NCBI RefSeq assembly: GCF_019355935.1
Contig: NZ_CP079925.1
Span: 2,914,001-2,978,000 of the forward strand
Direction of reading: 5' to 3'
DNA: 64,000 bases
Origin: Comamonas sp. Y33R10-2
Lineage (GTDB): Bacteria > Pseudomonadota > Gammaproteobacteria > Burkholderiales > Burkholderiaceae_C
Part shown: piece after piece, positions 18,673 to 28,768 of the stretch
How the letters are laid out: each line of letters begins with the position of its first letter
Numbering within the stretch: the first letter of the stretch is position 1
Position numbers and translations under genes: made by a program
Notes under the pieces: model-generated
What the model saw: the letters and a program-made list of their open reading frames with translations, nothing else
What the model was told of the DNA's origin: nothing
The model's database searches: none

Positions 18673-19404
18673 TCAGCGGCGTAGCGCGGCGAAAACCGGC
18701 AGCTCCCACTTGCGCATGCCTAGCACCAAGGTGTAGCCGTCTACCTTGTTCGGCCCCAAGCGCTGGTCTTGCAGATGTTGCTGGGAAAAGTCCTGACCAA
18801 TGCGTTGAATGCGCTCCACAAAAGCGGGCGCGTTGCCTGCGTTGATGGAGCCATGCACCAGCAGCATGGTCTCGTCCTCGCCGGCAAACGTGCCGCCAAA
18901 GTAGTCCAGTACGGCGTTCTCGCGAAAGAAATCCATCACTGGGCCATTGGTCTGCCAGCGAAAGGTTTTGGCCAATCGCAGCTTGTAGCGGTTACCGGGG
19001 CGCAACTCGATGATGCCGATGCGGTCCAGCTGCGCCAGATAGCCAATGCCTTCGGGCTCGCTGATGCGGTAGGTGGCGGTGATTTGCTCTAGCGTCCATT
19101 GGCTGAGTACGCAAATAGCGGTGAGCAGCAGCTTGCGGTCGGCCACCACGGCGACTTCTTGCTCGCGAGTGATTTGCTGCAGCAGCGGGCGGCTGTCGGC
19201 CACGTTGCGAGCCAGGTCGGCAAAGTCCAGATGCAGGGCGCGGCAGATTTCATCGATGCGCGACAGCGGCATATCGCCTTTGGCCAGCATGCGCTTGACG
19301 CTGGATTCCGCCATGTTGATGGCTTGGGCCAAGTCGGCATAAGTCATCTGAGCCGCTTTCAGCTCTTTTTTGATGGCGGTAACGAGGTCGGCAGTCGTGC
19401 TCAT
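18673..19404 (-). CDS. XRE-family transcriptional regulator with C-terminal sensory region
   Basis: The 243-aa protein starts with an XRE/lambda-repressor helix-turn-helix (MTYADLAQAINMAESSVKRMLAKGDMPLSRIDEICRAL, residues 19-56). The rest, about 180 residues, is a region found with such HTH domains in proteobacteria and of unknown ligand. The gene is divergent from the ceramidase-like gene at 19534 and may regulate it. A TATCGAT sequence lies in the 130-bp intergenic region close to its start. Confidence 0.8.
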   Translation of the reverse strand: MSTTADLVTAIKKELKAAQMTYADLAQAINMAESSVKRMLAKGDMPLSRIDEICRALHLDFADLARNVADSRPLLQQITREQEVAVVADRKLLLTAICVLSQWTLEQITATYRISEPEGIGYLAQLDRIGIIELRPGNRYKLRLAKTFRWQTNGPVMDFFRENAVLDYFGGTFAGEDETMLLVHGSINAGNAPAFVERIQRIGQDFSQQHLQDQRLGPNKVDGYTLVLGMRKWELPVFAALRR

Positions 19405-19533
19405 AGTGTGCTCGTGGTATCGATAGGTAGTACTGGCAGTGCAGCGATGTAGATCAAGTGTAGAAGATTGATCCCATCAGCGGTAGGCGCTTTTCATACT
19501 TCGCGGCAATCCATCCCCAACAGGCGCCGCGAC

Positions 19534-20352
19534 ATGTCCCAACCCCTCACTGACTTCTCTGACTCCACCGTACTCAGTGTCCATGCCTCTGATACCGCAG
19601 GCCGACCCGAGCTGCGCCTTGCACTGTTTGGCAGCATGGCGCTTTTGTTCGCACTGGCCTTGCTTTTGCCCAGCATGGTTCAACCCGATCACTATCACGC
19701 CTTTGCCGATCAACGCAGCTGGATGGGCCTGCATTGTGCGGGCGATGTGCTGAGTAATCTGGGCTTTGTAGTGGCCGGATTGGCCGGTTTTGCAGCGCTG
19801 TGGCGTGCTGGTGCGCACAGCCTGAGCGGCACCGCCCGCGCCCTGTGCGCTTTGTTTTTTGCGGGGCTGCTGTGCTCAGGCGCTGGCTCGGCCTTTTATC
19901 ACTGGGCACCGCAGAATGCATCGCTGCTCTGGGACCGACTTGGCATGAGCGTGGCCTTTGCCGGCCTGCTAGGTTTGGCGGTGCAGACCCGGATGGACGA
20001 CAGCAGCGCCCGCGTAGCCGCGGCGCTGATGCTGCTGGCCGCTCCCATCAGCGCGCTGGTCTGGGCGCAGACTGGCAATCTCTTGCCATGGGTGCTGGCG
20101 CAGGCGGGCGGCATGCTCATTATTTTTGCGCTGGCCTTGATGGCGCCGCGCCGCAATGCGCTGCCGGTGGCGCTGGGCTGGGTCATTGGCCTGTATGCCG
20201 TGGCCAAGCTGCTAGAGATGTCGGATAGCGTTGTGTTTGAGTGGACGGGTTACGCGGTGTCAGGCCACAGCCTCAAGCATTGGGTTGCTGCAGTGGCGGC
20301 TTGGCCGGTGCTGAGTGCTTTGACGCAGTGGCGCTGCTCGCTAAAGCAATGA
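19534..20352 (+). CDS. Ceramidase-like (CREST superfamily) membrane protein
   Basis: A 272-aa polytopic protein with about seven membrane segments. CREST-type marks are visible: DVLSNLGFVVAGLAG, SAFYHWAP (the S-x-x-x-H class), LWDRLGMS, and the late SGHSLKHWVAA with the conserved His pair. CREST enzymes are metal-dependent amide or lipid hydrolases such as alkaline ceramidases; the bacterial substrate is unknown. ATG 19534 was chosen because residues before it are not conserved-looking. Regulation by the divergent XRE gene is plausible. Confidence 0.65.
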   Translation: MSQPLTDFSDSTVLSVHASDTAGRPELRLALFGSMALLFALALLLPSMVQPDHYHAFADQRSWMGLHCAGDVLSNLGFVVAGLAGFAALWRAGAHSLSGTARALCALFFAGLLCSGAGSAFYHWAPQNASLLWDRLGMSVAFAGLLGLAVQTRMDDSSARVAAALMLLAAPISALVWAQTGNLLPWVLAQAGGMLIIFALALMAPRRNALPVALGWVIGLYAVAKLLEMSDSVVFEWTGYAVSGHSLKHWVAAVAAWPVLSALTQWRCSLKQ

Positions 20353-20400
20353 TTTTCATAGCTGCTAGTGCTTGTTCATCAAGCGCTTACGGCATAAAAC
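20349..20400 (+). repeat. Dispersed short repeat, family P4, copy 1
   Basis: The sequence begins TGATTTTCATAGCTGCTAG and continues with a small hairpin (AGTGCTTG / CAAGCGCT). It aligns with the minus-strand repeat at 46526-46580. Weaker relatives starting TTTGATAGCTG are seen near 27993 and 38431. Confidence 0.55.
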
Positions 20401-20468
20401 CTACAAAGAAATTTGAGTAAATAGGCACAATGCCTGAAGCGCAAAAGAGAGAGCATGGAGAGAGACTT

Positions 20469-22448
20469 ATGAATTCGACGTCGAAAAGTGAGCAGGCCGC
20501 AGCCTCGGATCAGCAAACAGATCAGCACACAGATCCACAGGCCCACCCCAATCAGTTTGCCTTGCTGGGCCAGCGCCGCTTTGCGCCGTTTTTCTGGACG
20601 CAGTTTGCCGGTGCGGGCAATGACAATCTGTTCAAGTTCGCCTTCACCGTCATGGTGACCTACCAGCTCAGCGTCTCATGGCTGCCGCCTTCTATGGCGG
20701 GGCTGGTGATTGGGGCGCTGTTTACGTTGCCGTATTTGCTGTTCTCGGCCACCTCGGGTCAGCTTACCGACAAGTGGGACAAGACGCGCATGTTCAGGCT
20801 CGTCAAAAACCTAGAGATCGCCATCATGCTCATCGCCGCTTGGGGCTTTGTGCAGGCTAATGTGCCGCTATTGCTTTTGTGCGTGTTCTTGATGGGACTG
20901 CATTCCACGCTGTTCGGCCCCGTCAAGTTTGCCTACCTGCCGCAGGTGCTGAACGACCGTGAGCTGACGGGCGGCAATGGCATGGTGGAGATGGGCACTT
21001 TCGTCGCCATTTTGCTGGGCCAAGTCGCTGGCGGTTTGTTGATCGCCGTGCCTGAAGTGGGCCATATGCAAGTGGCGATTGCCTGCATCGCCTTGGCTGT
21101 GGTGGGCCGCATTTGTGCGCAGTTCATTCCCCATGCACCCGCCACAGACCCCCACCTTGTCATCAACTGGAATCCCTTTACCGAGACATGGCGCAACCTC
21201 AAGCTCGCGCATGGCAACGTGGTGGTGTTTCGCTCGCTGCTGGGTATTAGTTGGATGTGGTTCTTCGGCGCAGTCTTTCTGTCGCAGTTTCCCAGTTTTG
21301 CCAAAGAAGTGCTGCATGGCGATGAGCATGTGGCATCGCTGCTGCTGGTGATCTTCTCGGTAGGTATTGGCATTGGCTCGCTGCTGTGCGAGGTTTTTAG
21401 CCGCCGCCAAGTGGAGATCGGCTTGGTGCCGTTGGGCGCGATTGGCATGAGCGTGTTTGCCATTGATTTGTACTTTGCCACCCGCGCACTTCCGCCATCC
21501 GAGCTAATGGGTGTGAGTGCCTTTTTTGCCCAGCACAAAAATTGGCGCGTGATGTTTGATCTGGGCATGCTGGCGCTGTCTGCGGGCATTTACAGCGTGC
21601 CCATGTATGCGCTGATTCAGATGCGCAGCCAGCCCACGCACCGTGCGCGAATCATTGCGGCCAACAACATCTTGAACGCGCTGTTCATGATCGCCTCTGC
21701 CGTGCTGGCAGGTGGGTTGCTGGCGGCTGGTGCCACCATTCCGCAGGTGTTCTTGTTCACAGGCATTGCCAACGCCATCGTGGCGCTCTATGTCTTCTTG
21801 CTTGTGCCTGAATATCTGCTGCGCTTTGTGGCCTGGGTCATCACGCACTTTGTTTATCGCTTCAAGGTGCGTGGTGAGCAGAACATTCCGCGCGAAGGCG
21901 CTGCCCTGCTGGTCTGCAACCATGTGAGCTTTGTTGATGCCATTTTGCTCATGGCAGCCAGCCCGCGCCCCATTCACTTTGTGATGGATCACCGCATCTT
22001 CCAAACGCCCGTGTTGGGCTGGCTGTTCAAGCTGGCCAAGGCCATTCCGATTGCATCGCACAAAGACGATCCCGCTACCTATGAAGCCGCTTTTGCCCGC
22101 GCTGCCGAGGTGCTGCGAGAGGGTGATTTGCTGGCCATCTTCCCCGAAGGTGGCATCACCTTCAATGGTGAGCTGCAGCCCTTTAAGGGCGGCATCATGA
22201 AGATTCTCGATCACGCCAAGGCGGAGGGTCTGGATGTGCCCATCGTCCCCATGGCGCTGACCAATCTCTGGGGCTCTTACTTCAGCCGTGTTGAGCTGCG
22301 CGGCGGCAAGAACGTGGCTATGGTCAAACCCATGCGCCGTGGACTTTTCAACCGCGTAGGGCTGGAAGTGGGCGAGCCTTTACCTGCTGGCGAGGTGACC
22401 CCCGGCCTGCTGCAGCAGCGCGTGGCCGATTTGCTCCAGCGAGGCTGA
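20469..22448 (+). CDS. LplT-like MFS transporter fused to a PlsC-type acyltransferase
   Basis: A two-domain protein of 659 aa. Residues about 20-430 are an MFS transporter resembling lysophospholipid flippase LplT (AGNDNLFKFAFTVMVTY, FLMGLHSTLFGPVKFAYLPQ). Residues about 450-650 are a glycerolipid acyltransferase with the NHVSFVD motif (NHx4D) and FPEGGITFNGEL. In E. coli these jobs are split between LplT and Aas; the acyl-ACP synthetase part of Aas is absent here. Expected role: inward flipping and re-acylation of lysophospholipids. ATG 20469 follows GGAGAG. No partner synthetase is adjacent. Confidence 0.85.
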   Translation: MNSTSKSEQAAASDQQTDQHTDPQAHPNQFALLGQRRFAPFFWTQFAGAGNDNLFKFAFTVMVTYQLSVSWLPPSMAGLVIGALFTLPYLLFSATSGQLTDKWDKTRMFRLVKNLEIAIMLIAAWGFVQANVPLLLLCVFLMGLHSTLFGPVKFAYLPQVLNDRELTGGNGMVEMGTFVAILLGQVAGGLLIAVPEVGHMQVAIACIALAVVGRICAQFIPHAPATDPHLVINWNPFTETWRNLKLAHGNVVVFRSLLGISWMWFFGAVFLSQFPSFAKEVLHGDEHVASLLLVIFSVGIGIGSLLCEVFSRRQVEIGLVPLGAIGMSVFAIDLYFATRALPPSELMGVSAFFAQHKNWRVMFDLGMLALSAGIYSVPMYALIQMRSQPTHRARIIAANNILNALFMIASAVLAGGLLAAGATIPQVFLFTGIANAIVALYVFLLVPEYLLRFVAWVITHFVYRFKVRGEQNIPREGAALLVCNHVSFVDAILLMAASPRPIHFVMDHRIFQTPVLGWLFKLAKAIPIASHKDDPATYEAAFARAAEVLREGDLLAIFPEGGITFNGELQPFKGGIMKILDHAKAEGLDVPIVPMALTNLWGSYFSRVELRGGKNVAMVKPMRRGLFNRVGLEVGEPLPAGEVTPGLLQQRVADLLQRG

Positions 22449-22458
22449 TCAGTACTTT

Positions 22459-22581
22459 AGAGCGGTTAACGAAACCCAGCAAACCGAAGGTTTGCGTTTG
22501 AGACAAGGCGCGAAGCCGCAGGCAGTACATGCGTACGACAAGGCAAAGCAACGACGTATCAAGGGTTGCGTTAGCGGCTCT
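22459..22581 (+). repeat. Palindrome-ended repeat (family P2), copy A
   Basis: Ends are imperfect inverted repeats: AGAGCGGTTAACGAAACCC at the left and the complement of AGAGCCGCTAACGCAACCC at the right. The interior has AAACCGAAGGTTT, and ACAAGGC occurs twice, bounding about 34 bp missing from copy B (49096-49181). It looks like a small non-autonomous, MITE-like unit. It abuts the stop codon of the DUF3047 gene. Confidence 0.75.
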
Positions 22582-22584
22582 CAA

Positions 22585-23361
22585 TCAGGGAGATAAGTGG
22601 ATATCACCCATGTACGCGAGACCCTCGCCATGGGTGCTGTCTGAATCTGCTGAAATGGTCAGGCCAATCACCATAGGCATGGCCTGAGATTCATCGCCAA
22701 AGGCCTGCTGGTAGTCTGCCGCCACATTGCGCTGCTCTTTGACCCACTGGCCTTTGCTGGCACTGCCGCTTTGCAAAACGATGTAGCGCATACGGTGGGT
22801 AAAAGCGTTGTGCAGCGCGGTGCCTGTGGGCAGCTTGTTGTCCCAGACATAGCAAAGCGTCTCGGCCGGAATGTCTTCGCCGGTGCTGATTTTGCCTAGC
22901 CTCAGCTTGGTGCGTTCGCCAAAACTCAGCTGCGATTTATCAAAGTCAAACGACACGCATAGCTTGATGGGGCTGTCGTCACCGGCTCTGGTTTTGATGT
23001 CGGCTTTATTAACCAGTTGATCGACCCGCCAGCGCCACTGCAGCTGCAGATTGGCACTCGGCGCGATGTGCAAAGGCAGGACCATATTGCCGTAGGCATC
23101 TTGCGCGCTTACGCGCAGCACACGCTCGCCAGCCAGATCCATCACGGTGAACTCTGTGGGTTTTTTTTTGGGCAAGGTGGCGAAGTACCAAGAGTCTGCC
23201 AAAGGGCCGCTAGGCATTTGCGAGAAGGCCTGCGCACTGCTGCGCCCCTCGGCCTGCGCCAAGCTTGAGAGGGCAAGGGCTGCACTGCAAAGCGTGGCCA
23301 GCAGCCAAGGCTGGCGGTGCAAAGGTTTGTGCGTGGCGAAAGTCTGGGTGTAAGTCCGCAT
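22585..23361 (-). CDS. Secreted DUF3047 protein
   Basis: A 258-aa exported protein. The start MRTYTQTF (23361) is followed by a signal peptide ending near LAQAEG. The body matches DUF3047: LQWRWRVDQLVNKADIKTRAGDD, LCVSFDFD, LCYVWDNKLPTGTALHNAFTHRMRYIVLQSG and ERNVAADYQQAFGDE-like segments. The family has no assigned function; a carbohydrate-binding-like beta fold is often assumed, which I cannot test. The longer frame to 23493 covers the promoter and is rejected. The gene is divergent from the STM0539-family gene. Confidence 0.82.
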   Translation of the reverse strand: MRTYTQTFATHKPLHRQPWLLATLCSAALALSSLAQAEGRSSAQAFSQMPSGPLADSWYFATLPKKKPTEFTVMDLAGERVLRVSAQDAYGNMVLPLHIAPSANLQLQWRWRVDQLVNKADIKTRAGDDSPIKLCVSFDFDKSQLSFGERTKLRLGKISTGEDIPAETLCYVWDNKLPTGTALHNAFTHRMRYIVLQSGSASKGQWVKEQRNVAADYQQAFGDESQAMPMVIGLTISADSDSTHGEGLAYMGDIHLSP

Positions 23362-23457
23362 GAGTTGCCTTGATGAATTTTGAAAATTTAGGGCGCTGCA
23401 ATTGGATGTGAACAAGGCAAGATACAGGTTCTGCTTAAATGACCCTGAGTCTAGAGT

Positions 23458-23478
23458 CGGTATCGATTTTCGATACCG
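23458..23478. promoter_or_regulatory. Perfect palindrome between two divergent genes
   Basis: CGGTATCGA and its complement are separated by TTT (9-bp perfect arms). It lies about 100 bp upstream of both the DUF3047 gene and the STM0539-family gene, so it could be a shared operator. The regulator is unknown. Confidence 0.4.
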
Positions 23479-23597
23479 CCAGACTTGCATCACGCTGATT
23501 TTGACAAAACAGCGCGTCTATAGCTTGCCAGCGCTGATGATTCGTTCGTCGCCGCGCAAAAGCAGTGGCAAATTTCAATAAATACCGGGAGCTTTCT

Positions 23598-24062
23598 GTG
23601 ATCAACGCCATGACCTTTATTCGTCCTCTTCGCCGCAACCTGTGTGCTTTGGGCGCTGCCTTTGCACTGCTGGGCGGCGGCGTGGCTCACGCGCAGAGTG
23701 AGGCATCGTTGGTGCTGTCGACGCTGCCTGTAGCGTCCGTTGTGGCCGCTGCATCTGGCGCAGGATCGGAGGACATTGTGGCTATCCCCCTCATACTTTC
23801 AGCGGTTGGCGCCTCTTTGGTGGTTGAGGCTGTGGAGAGCAGCGCCGAAGGTGTGACCTATGTGCTCAAAAACGTGGCTGATGGTGCATCCGCAGTCGTC
23901 AAAGTTTCTGGCAAAGCAGCTGGTGCTGCGTCGGTGGGCGTGGGGGCTGTGGTGCAGACCAGCGCTACGGCCGCAGGCGTGATCTTGTCCACAGCTGGCA
24001 AGGTGCTGGCCTTTATCCCGAATGAAATTGGCAAGTCGCTGATGCATAACGAGCGCCTGTAA
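23598..24062 (+). CDS. STM0539-family exported protein
   Basis: A 154-aa protein with a signal peptide ending near AHAQS, then a low-complexity Ala/Val/Gly/Ser body (SVVAAASGAG, GASLVVEAVESSAEG, GKAAGAASVGVGAVVQTSATAAG) and a conserved-looking end FIPNEIGKSLMHNERL. I recognise this as the STM0539 family, of unknown function. The GTG at 23598 follows GGGAG. The DUF2145 gene starts 24 bp later, an arrangement I recall from other proteobacteria, so the two likely work together in the envelope. Confidence 0.7.
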   Translation: MINAMTFIRPLRRNLCALGAAFALLGGGVAHAQSEASLVLSTLPVASVVAAASGAGSEDIVAIPLILSAVGASLVVEAVESSAEGVTYVLKNVADGASAVVKVSGKAAGAASVGVGAVVQTSATAAGVILSTAGKVLAFIPNEIGKSLMHNERL

Positions 24063-24086
24063 AAAATCATTCAATCGGAGACGCGT

Positions 24087-24956
24087 ATGCCAGACAAAAA
24101 CACCAGCGAAACCACCAATGTTGTGCACGCAATGCCCCCCGTGCAGAGCACCAGCTCGCATATCCCCAACCCGCTGATATTGGCACTGGGCGCGGCGCTC
24201 ATCGCTTGGGCGGGGTCGGCACAAGCGGGGCGCAGTTGTGAAAACAAGCCGCTGACGCCTGAAGTGATGGCCAAGGGGCTGAACCTGGCAGCGCGCACAT
24301 ACAAGGTGCTGGATGCCGAGTTTCAAAAAAATGGCACACAGGTTGTTCTGCTGGCACGCGAGGGGCAGGATCTGAGTAAGTACGACCTCAAATATTCGCA
24401 CTATGGCTGGGCCTATAAAACGCCCACAGGCCCATGGCGTGTGGCCCACAAGCTCAACGAATGTGGCACGGCCGGCGGCCATGTGTACCGGCAAGGGCTG
24501 GGTGAATTCTTTCTAGACGATTTGTGGCGCTATGAGGCAGCCATTCAGGTGCCCACGCCTGCGGTGCAGCAAGCGCTGCTGCAATTTTTGACAGCGCCTT
24601 CGGTGCTGCGTTTGCAAAGCGAGCCTTACAGCATGGTGAGCTATGCATGGGGCAGCAAGTATCAGCAGTCCAACCAGTGGGCGACAGAGACGCTGGCCGC
24701 TGCGATGGACCCCGCTGCTATTCAAAACCGCGCACAGGCGCAGGCTTGGCTGCAGGCCAAGGGTTACGAGCCCGGCGCACTGATTGTTCGCGCTTTCTCG
24801 CGCTTGGGTGGACGCATGACCGCCGCCAATATTGCTTTTGACGATCACCCCAATGACAAGCGCTACGCCAGCCGCATTGAGACAGTGACTGTTGACTCGG
24901 TCACCCAATGGCTGCTGCGCACGCAGATGGCGCAAGCCGTACGCACGGTGCAGTAA
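24087..24956 (+). CDS. DUF2145 protein
   Basis: This 289-aa protein has one hydrophobic segment (ILALGAALIAWAGSAQAG, residues 31-48) that looks like a signal peptide behind a long hydrophilic lead. The rest matches DUF2145: LLAREGQDLSKYDLKYSHYGWAY, WRVAHKLNECGTAGGHVYRQGLGEFFLDDL and SQWATETLA-type segments. The Ser/His/Cys-containing core recalls papain-like or NlpC/P60-like folds, but I cannot confirm catalysis. It follows the STM0539-family gene closely. Confidence 0.75.
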   Translation: MPDKNTSETTNVVHAMPPVQSTSSHIPNPLILALGAALIAWAGSAQAGRSCENKPLTPEVMAKGLNLAARTYKVLDAEFQKNGTQVVLLAREGQDLSKYDLKYSHYGWAYKTPTGPWRVAHKLNECGTAGGHVYRQGLGEFFLDDLWRYEAAIQVPTPAVQQALLQFLTAPSVLRLQSEPYSMVSYAWGSKYQQSNQWATETLAAAMDPAAIQNRAQAQAWLQAKGYEPGALIVRAFSRLGGRMTAANIAFDDHPNDKRYASRIETVTVDSVTQWLLRTQMAQAVRTVQ

Positions 24957-25026
24957 ATTGAATAAAAAAGTTTGCTGGTCAGCATAGTTATTTGACTGAT
25001 AGCTATTACTTTAGGAGTAAACACTC

Positions 25027-26139
25027 GTGAGTAAATCTCTGCGCTTGCCTGAAAAATGGTTTCGCCGCGGCCTGTGGCTGGTGGCGCTGGCCTTTGCCTT
25101 TTTTCTGATTGGTTTGGGTGGTTTGGTGGTTGGTAATCTGCCCCAACCCAACCATTCGCTGGAGGTGGAGTCTTTTATTCCAGCAGCCGATGCCCAGCGG
25201 GTGCAGGGCGAGATCGACAAGGCGCAGAAACTGTCAAATGCAGCATCCAGAGCGCAGGACAAGGCTCAGCTCAAATACGATGCAGAGCGCTCGCGCTATC
25301 AATCTGCACGCGATACGTTTGACAACTGGATTGCGACGCGTCGCGCCACAGAGCGCCCCGAGCAAGATGCCGAGCTGATTGCCCGCAGCAAGGTGTTGGA
25401 TGACCTCAAGCAAAGCGAGGGCAAGGCTAGGCAGGCGCTTGAGCAGGAGACGATGAAGAGCTTAGATGCTTCGCAGTCGCTCTCAAGCGCAGAGTCTGAA
25501 ATGAGCAATCTGCGCGATCAGGCTTACCCCGAGTATCAAACTGCCGCTCGCGCCAGTGAGCTGCGTGTCTTCTTGCTGCGTCTGGCCATCACCTTGCCAT
25601 TGCTGGTGATTGCGGGCTGGTTGTTTGCCAAAAAACGCAAGAGCACATGGTGGCCGTTTGTCTGGGGCTTTATCTTCTTTGCGCTGTTTGCCTTCTTCGT
25701 CGAATTGGTGCCTTATCTGCCCGACTACGGCGGCTATGTGCGCTACATAGTGGGCATTTTGGTCACGGTGCTGCTGGGCCGCTCTGCCATCGTGGCGCTG
25801 AACCGCTATTTGGAAAAGCAAAAGCTGCAAGAGGCCTTGCCTGAGGTGCAGCGGCGTGAAGAGCTGAGCTATGACGTGGCGCTGGAAAGACTGGCCAAGA
25901 GCGTATGCCCAGGCTGTGAGCGCCCCGTGGACTTGAAGAATACCGAAATTGACTTCTGCCCCCACTGCGGTATTGGCTTGTTTGACCACTGCGGCAATTG
26001 CCAGACTCGCAAAAATGCTTTTGCCCGTTTTTGCCATAGCTGCGGCACATCAGCGAGCAAGCTGTTTACGGGTTTGGATAAGCCAGCCGCCGTTGAACCT
26101 CAAGAAGGCGCTGACAGCAAACCCATATCAAGCGTTTGA
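25027..26139 (+). CDS. Membrane protein with coiled coil and C-terminal double zinc ribbon
   Basis: A 370-aa protein of unknown function. Order of parts: one membrane segment (residues 16-39), a long charged coiled coil (about 55-170), three or so membrane segments (about 183-265), then a cytoplasmic tail with two zinc ribbons (CPGCERPVDLKNTEIDFCPHCG and CGNCQTRKNAFARFCHSCG). The GTG start follows TAGGAG at the right distance. The terminator directly after it is strong. It may form a transcription unit with the two genes before it, though 70 bp and an apparent promoter-like AT-rich stretch separate them. Confidence 0.75.
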   Translation: MSKSLRLPEKWFRRGLWLVALAFAFFLIGLGGLVVGNLPQPNHSLEVESFIPAADAQRVQGEIDKAQKLSNAASRAQDKAQLKYDAERSRYQSARDTFDNWIATRRATERPEQDAELIARSKVLDDLKQSEGKARQALEQETMKSLDASQSLSSAESEMSNLRDQAYPEYQTAARASELRVFLLRLAITLPLLVIAGWLFAKKRKSTWWPFVWGFIFFALFAFFVELVPYLPDYGGYVRYIVGILVTVLLGRSAIVALNRYLEKQKLQEALPEVQRREELSYDVALERLAKSVCPGCERPVDLKNTEIDFCPHCGIGLFDHCGNCQTRKNAFARFCHSCGTSASKLFTGLDKPAAVEPQEGADSKPISSV

Positions 26140-26143
26140 TATG

Positions 26144-26174
26144 AAAAAAGCCAGAGACTTGCTCTGGCTTTTTT
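26144..26174 (+). terminator. Bidirectional terminator
   Basis: A 13-bp perfect stem, AAAAAAGCCAGAG with CTCTGGCTTTTTT, and a 5-nt loop. It serves the rightward zinc-ribbon gene and the leftward tgt gene. Confidence 0.9.
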
Positions 26175-26214
26175 GTGGCTTGTTGCAGCCGGTTTGATGG
26201 GCTTAGAGCAGCTC

Positions 26215-27393
<1,179 letters not shown>

Positions 27394-27508
27394 CTATTTT
27401 CCCAGATGCCCGAGAGCCCTGCTGCAATAGCCGCTGCTTGCCCCAGATTTACAACCCGGCTTTGTGACCTGCGCCTACACTGAAGCTCACGTCGAACAGG
27501 AGAAAACC

Positions 27509-27982
27509 ATGCTCAAGATCATGATTGCAGTGGATGGGTCTGATGTCTCGATTGAGGCCGTTCGCTACGGCATCAAGCTTTTACACAGTGGGCTGAATGC
27601 TCACTTTGTCATAGCTCATGTGCAAAAAGAGGCCACGCTTTTGGAGCTGGCAACGACAGATTCAGACTTGATTGCCAATGCCAGCATTGAGGCTGGTATG
27701 GACTTGGTAGCGTCTGCTCAGGAATTGCTCAAAGCCGCAGGTGCTTCGTATGAAGTGGAAATCAGTCTGGGTGAAGAAGCGAACACATTGATTGATATTG
27801 CTGAAAGCACCGAGTGCGATCAAATCATCATTGGCGCAACGGGCAGCGGTGGGTTGAGGAGCATTTTGATTGGCTCGGTTTCACGCGAAGTGGCGCGTCA
27901 CAGCCGCTTGCCGGTAACGATTGTGAAAATGCCAGAAGAAAATGAAGCTGCGGATGAAGAGAACGACGCAGGGGGAGATTGA
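27509..27982 (+). CDS. Universal stress protein, UspA family
   Basis: A single-domain Usp of 157 aa. The N-terminal strand MLKIMIAVDGSDVSIEAV and the ATP-binding signature GATGSGGLRSILIGSVSREVARHSRLPVTIVK (G-2x-G-9x-G-S/T) are intact, suggesting the ATP-binding subclass. The C-terminus adds an acidic tail (EENEAADEENDAGGD). ATG 27509 follows CAGGAG. Regulation is not visible in the 120-bp upstream region. Confidence 0.9.
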   Translation: MLKIMIAVDGSDVSIEAVRYGIKLLHSGLNAHFVIAHVQKEATLLELATTDSDLIANASIEAGMDLVASAQELLKAAGASYEVEISLGEEANTLIDIAESTECDQIIIGATGSGGLRSILIGSVSREVARHSRLPVTIVKMPEENEAADEENDAGGD

Positions 27983-28045
27983 AGTCCTGATTTGATAGCT
28001 GAACGTCTTTATGCGATAAGGACTTTCTGACTATTTGGTGCTCAA

Positions 28046-28477
28046 TCAAGCCGCTTGGCGTTGCTGGCTGGCTTCATGTCTTTGCCAGTTGCGCCGCTTT
28101 GCGTTTTGGTAGGCCGAAAACTTGCCATGCGGCATGTTCGCAAGGCGGTTGAGTAGCCAGCGGCAGTAGCCTTTCACGCGCAGGCATTTGTTGATTTCGT
28201 CTTCGGGCAGCGGGCCAGACACCACGACCAATCGGTCTGCCTCATCCCAGTCGCCGGCGATGCGCAGACGGCGCTGCGTGCCCATGGCCCAAGAGTTGAT
28301 GCGGGTGGGCTGGCCATGCTTGTGCACGAGCCCTGTGATGCGGTCAAAAGCAATAGCCACCATCTCTGTTTTGAGGCGGTAAGGGCGTTCACCCGTGATG
28401 ACGTTGGGCGCATCACGCATGTCGTAGAGATAGTAGTGCCCGGATCTGAGCTGATACTTCAGATGCAGTAAGTCCAT
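28046..28477 (-). CDS. Hypothetical protein
   Basis: I do not recognise this 143-aa protein. It has no signal peptide or membrane segment. It is basic, with aromatic residues early (HYYLYDMRDAP) and an Arg/Gln-rich C-terminus (NAKRRNWQRHEASQQRQ). The codon usage and GC-rich third positions look like neighbouring genes, supporting a real gene. It faces the universal stress gene and has no obvious partner. Confidence 0.55.
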   Translation of the reverse strand: MDLLHLKYQLRSGHYYLYDMRDAPNVITGERPYRLKTEMVAIAFDRITGLVHKHGQPTRINSWAMGTQRRLRIAGDWDEADRLVVVSGPLPEDEINKCLRVKGYCRWLLNRLANMPHGKFSAYQNAKRRNWQRHEASQQRQAA

Positions 28478-28768
28478 GAATCATGTCCTCAAGTCTGTGG
28501 CGCGCAAGACTGCGTGCAGGGATTCTCTACGAAATCGGCCAAAAGAAGGGTTTTTAGAAAATCGCGCTTAGCGGCTGTTGAGCGTTGATCGAAGATTGCG
28601 CTCAATGGTGACGCTAGTTTGAACAAGAAAAGATAGTCGCAAGGCGTGATCTGAGAGACTTTTGGCCTGCATTTGTGCAGCTACTTGGCATGTGGCCGTT
28701 TACAGTCGGGCGATGACCTTGAAGGCGGGACTGGCGCCATTTTTCATCTGCATATTTTGAGAGATTTA

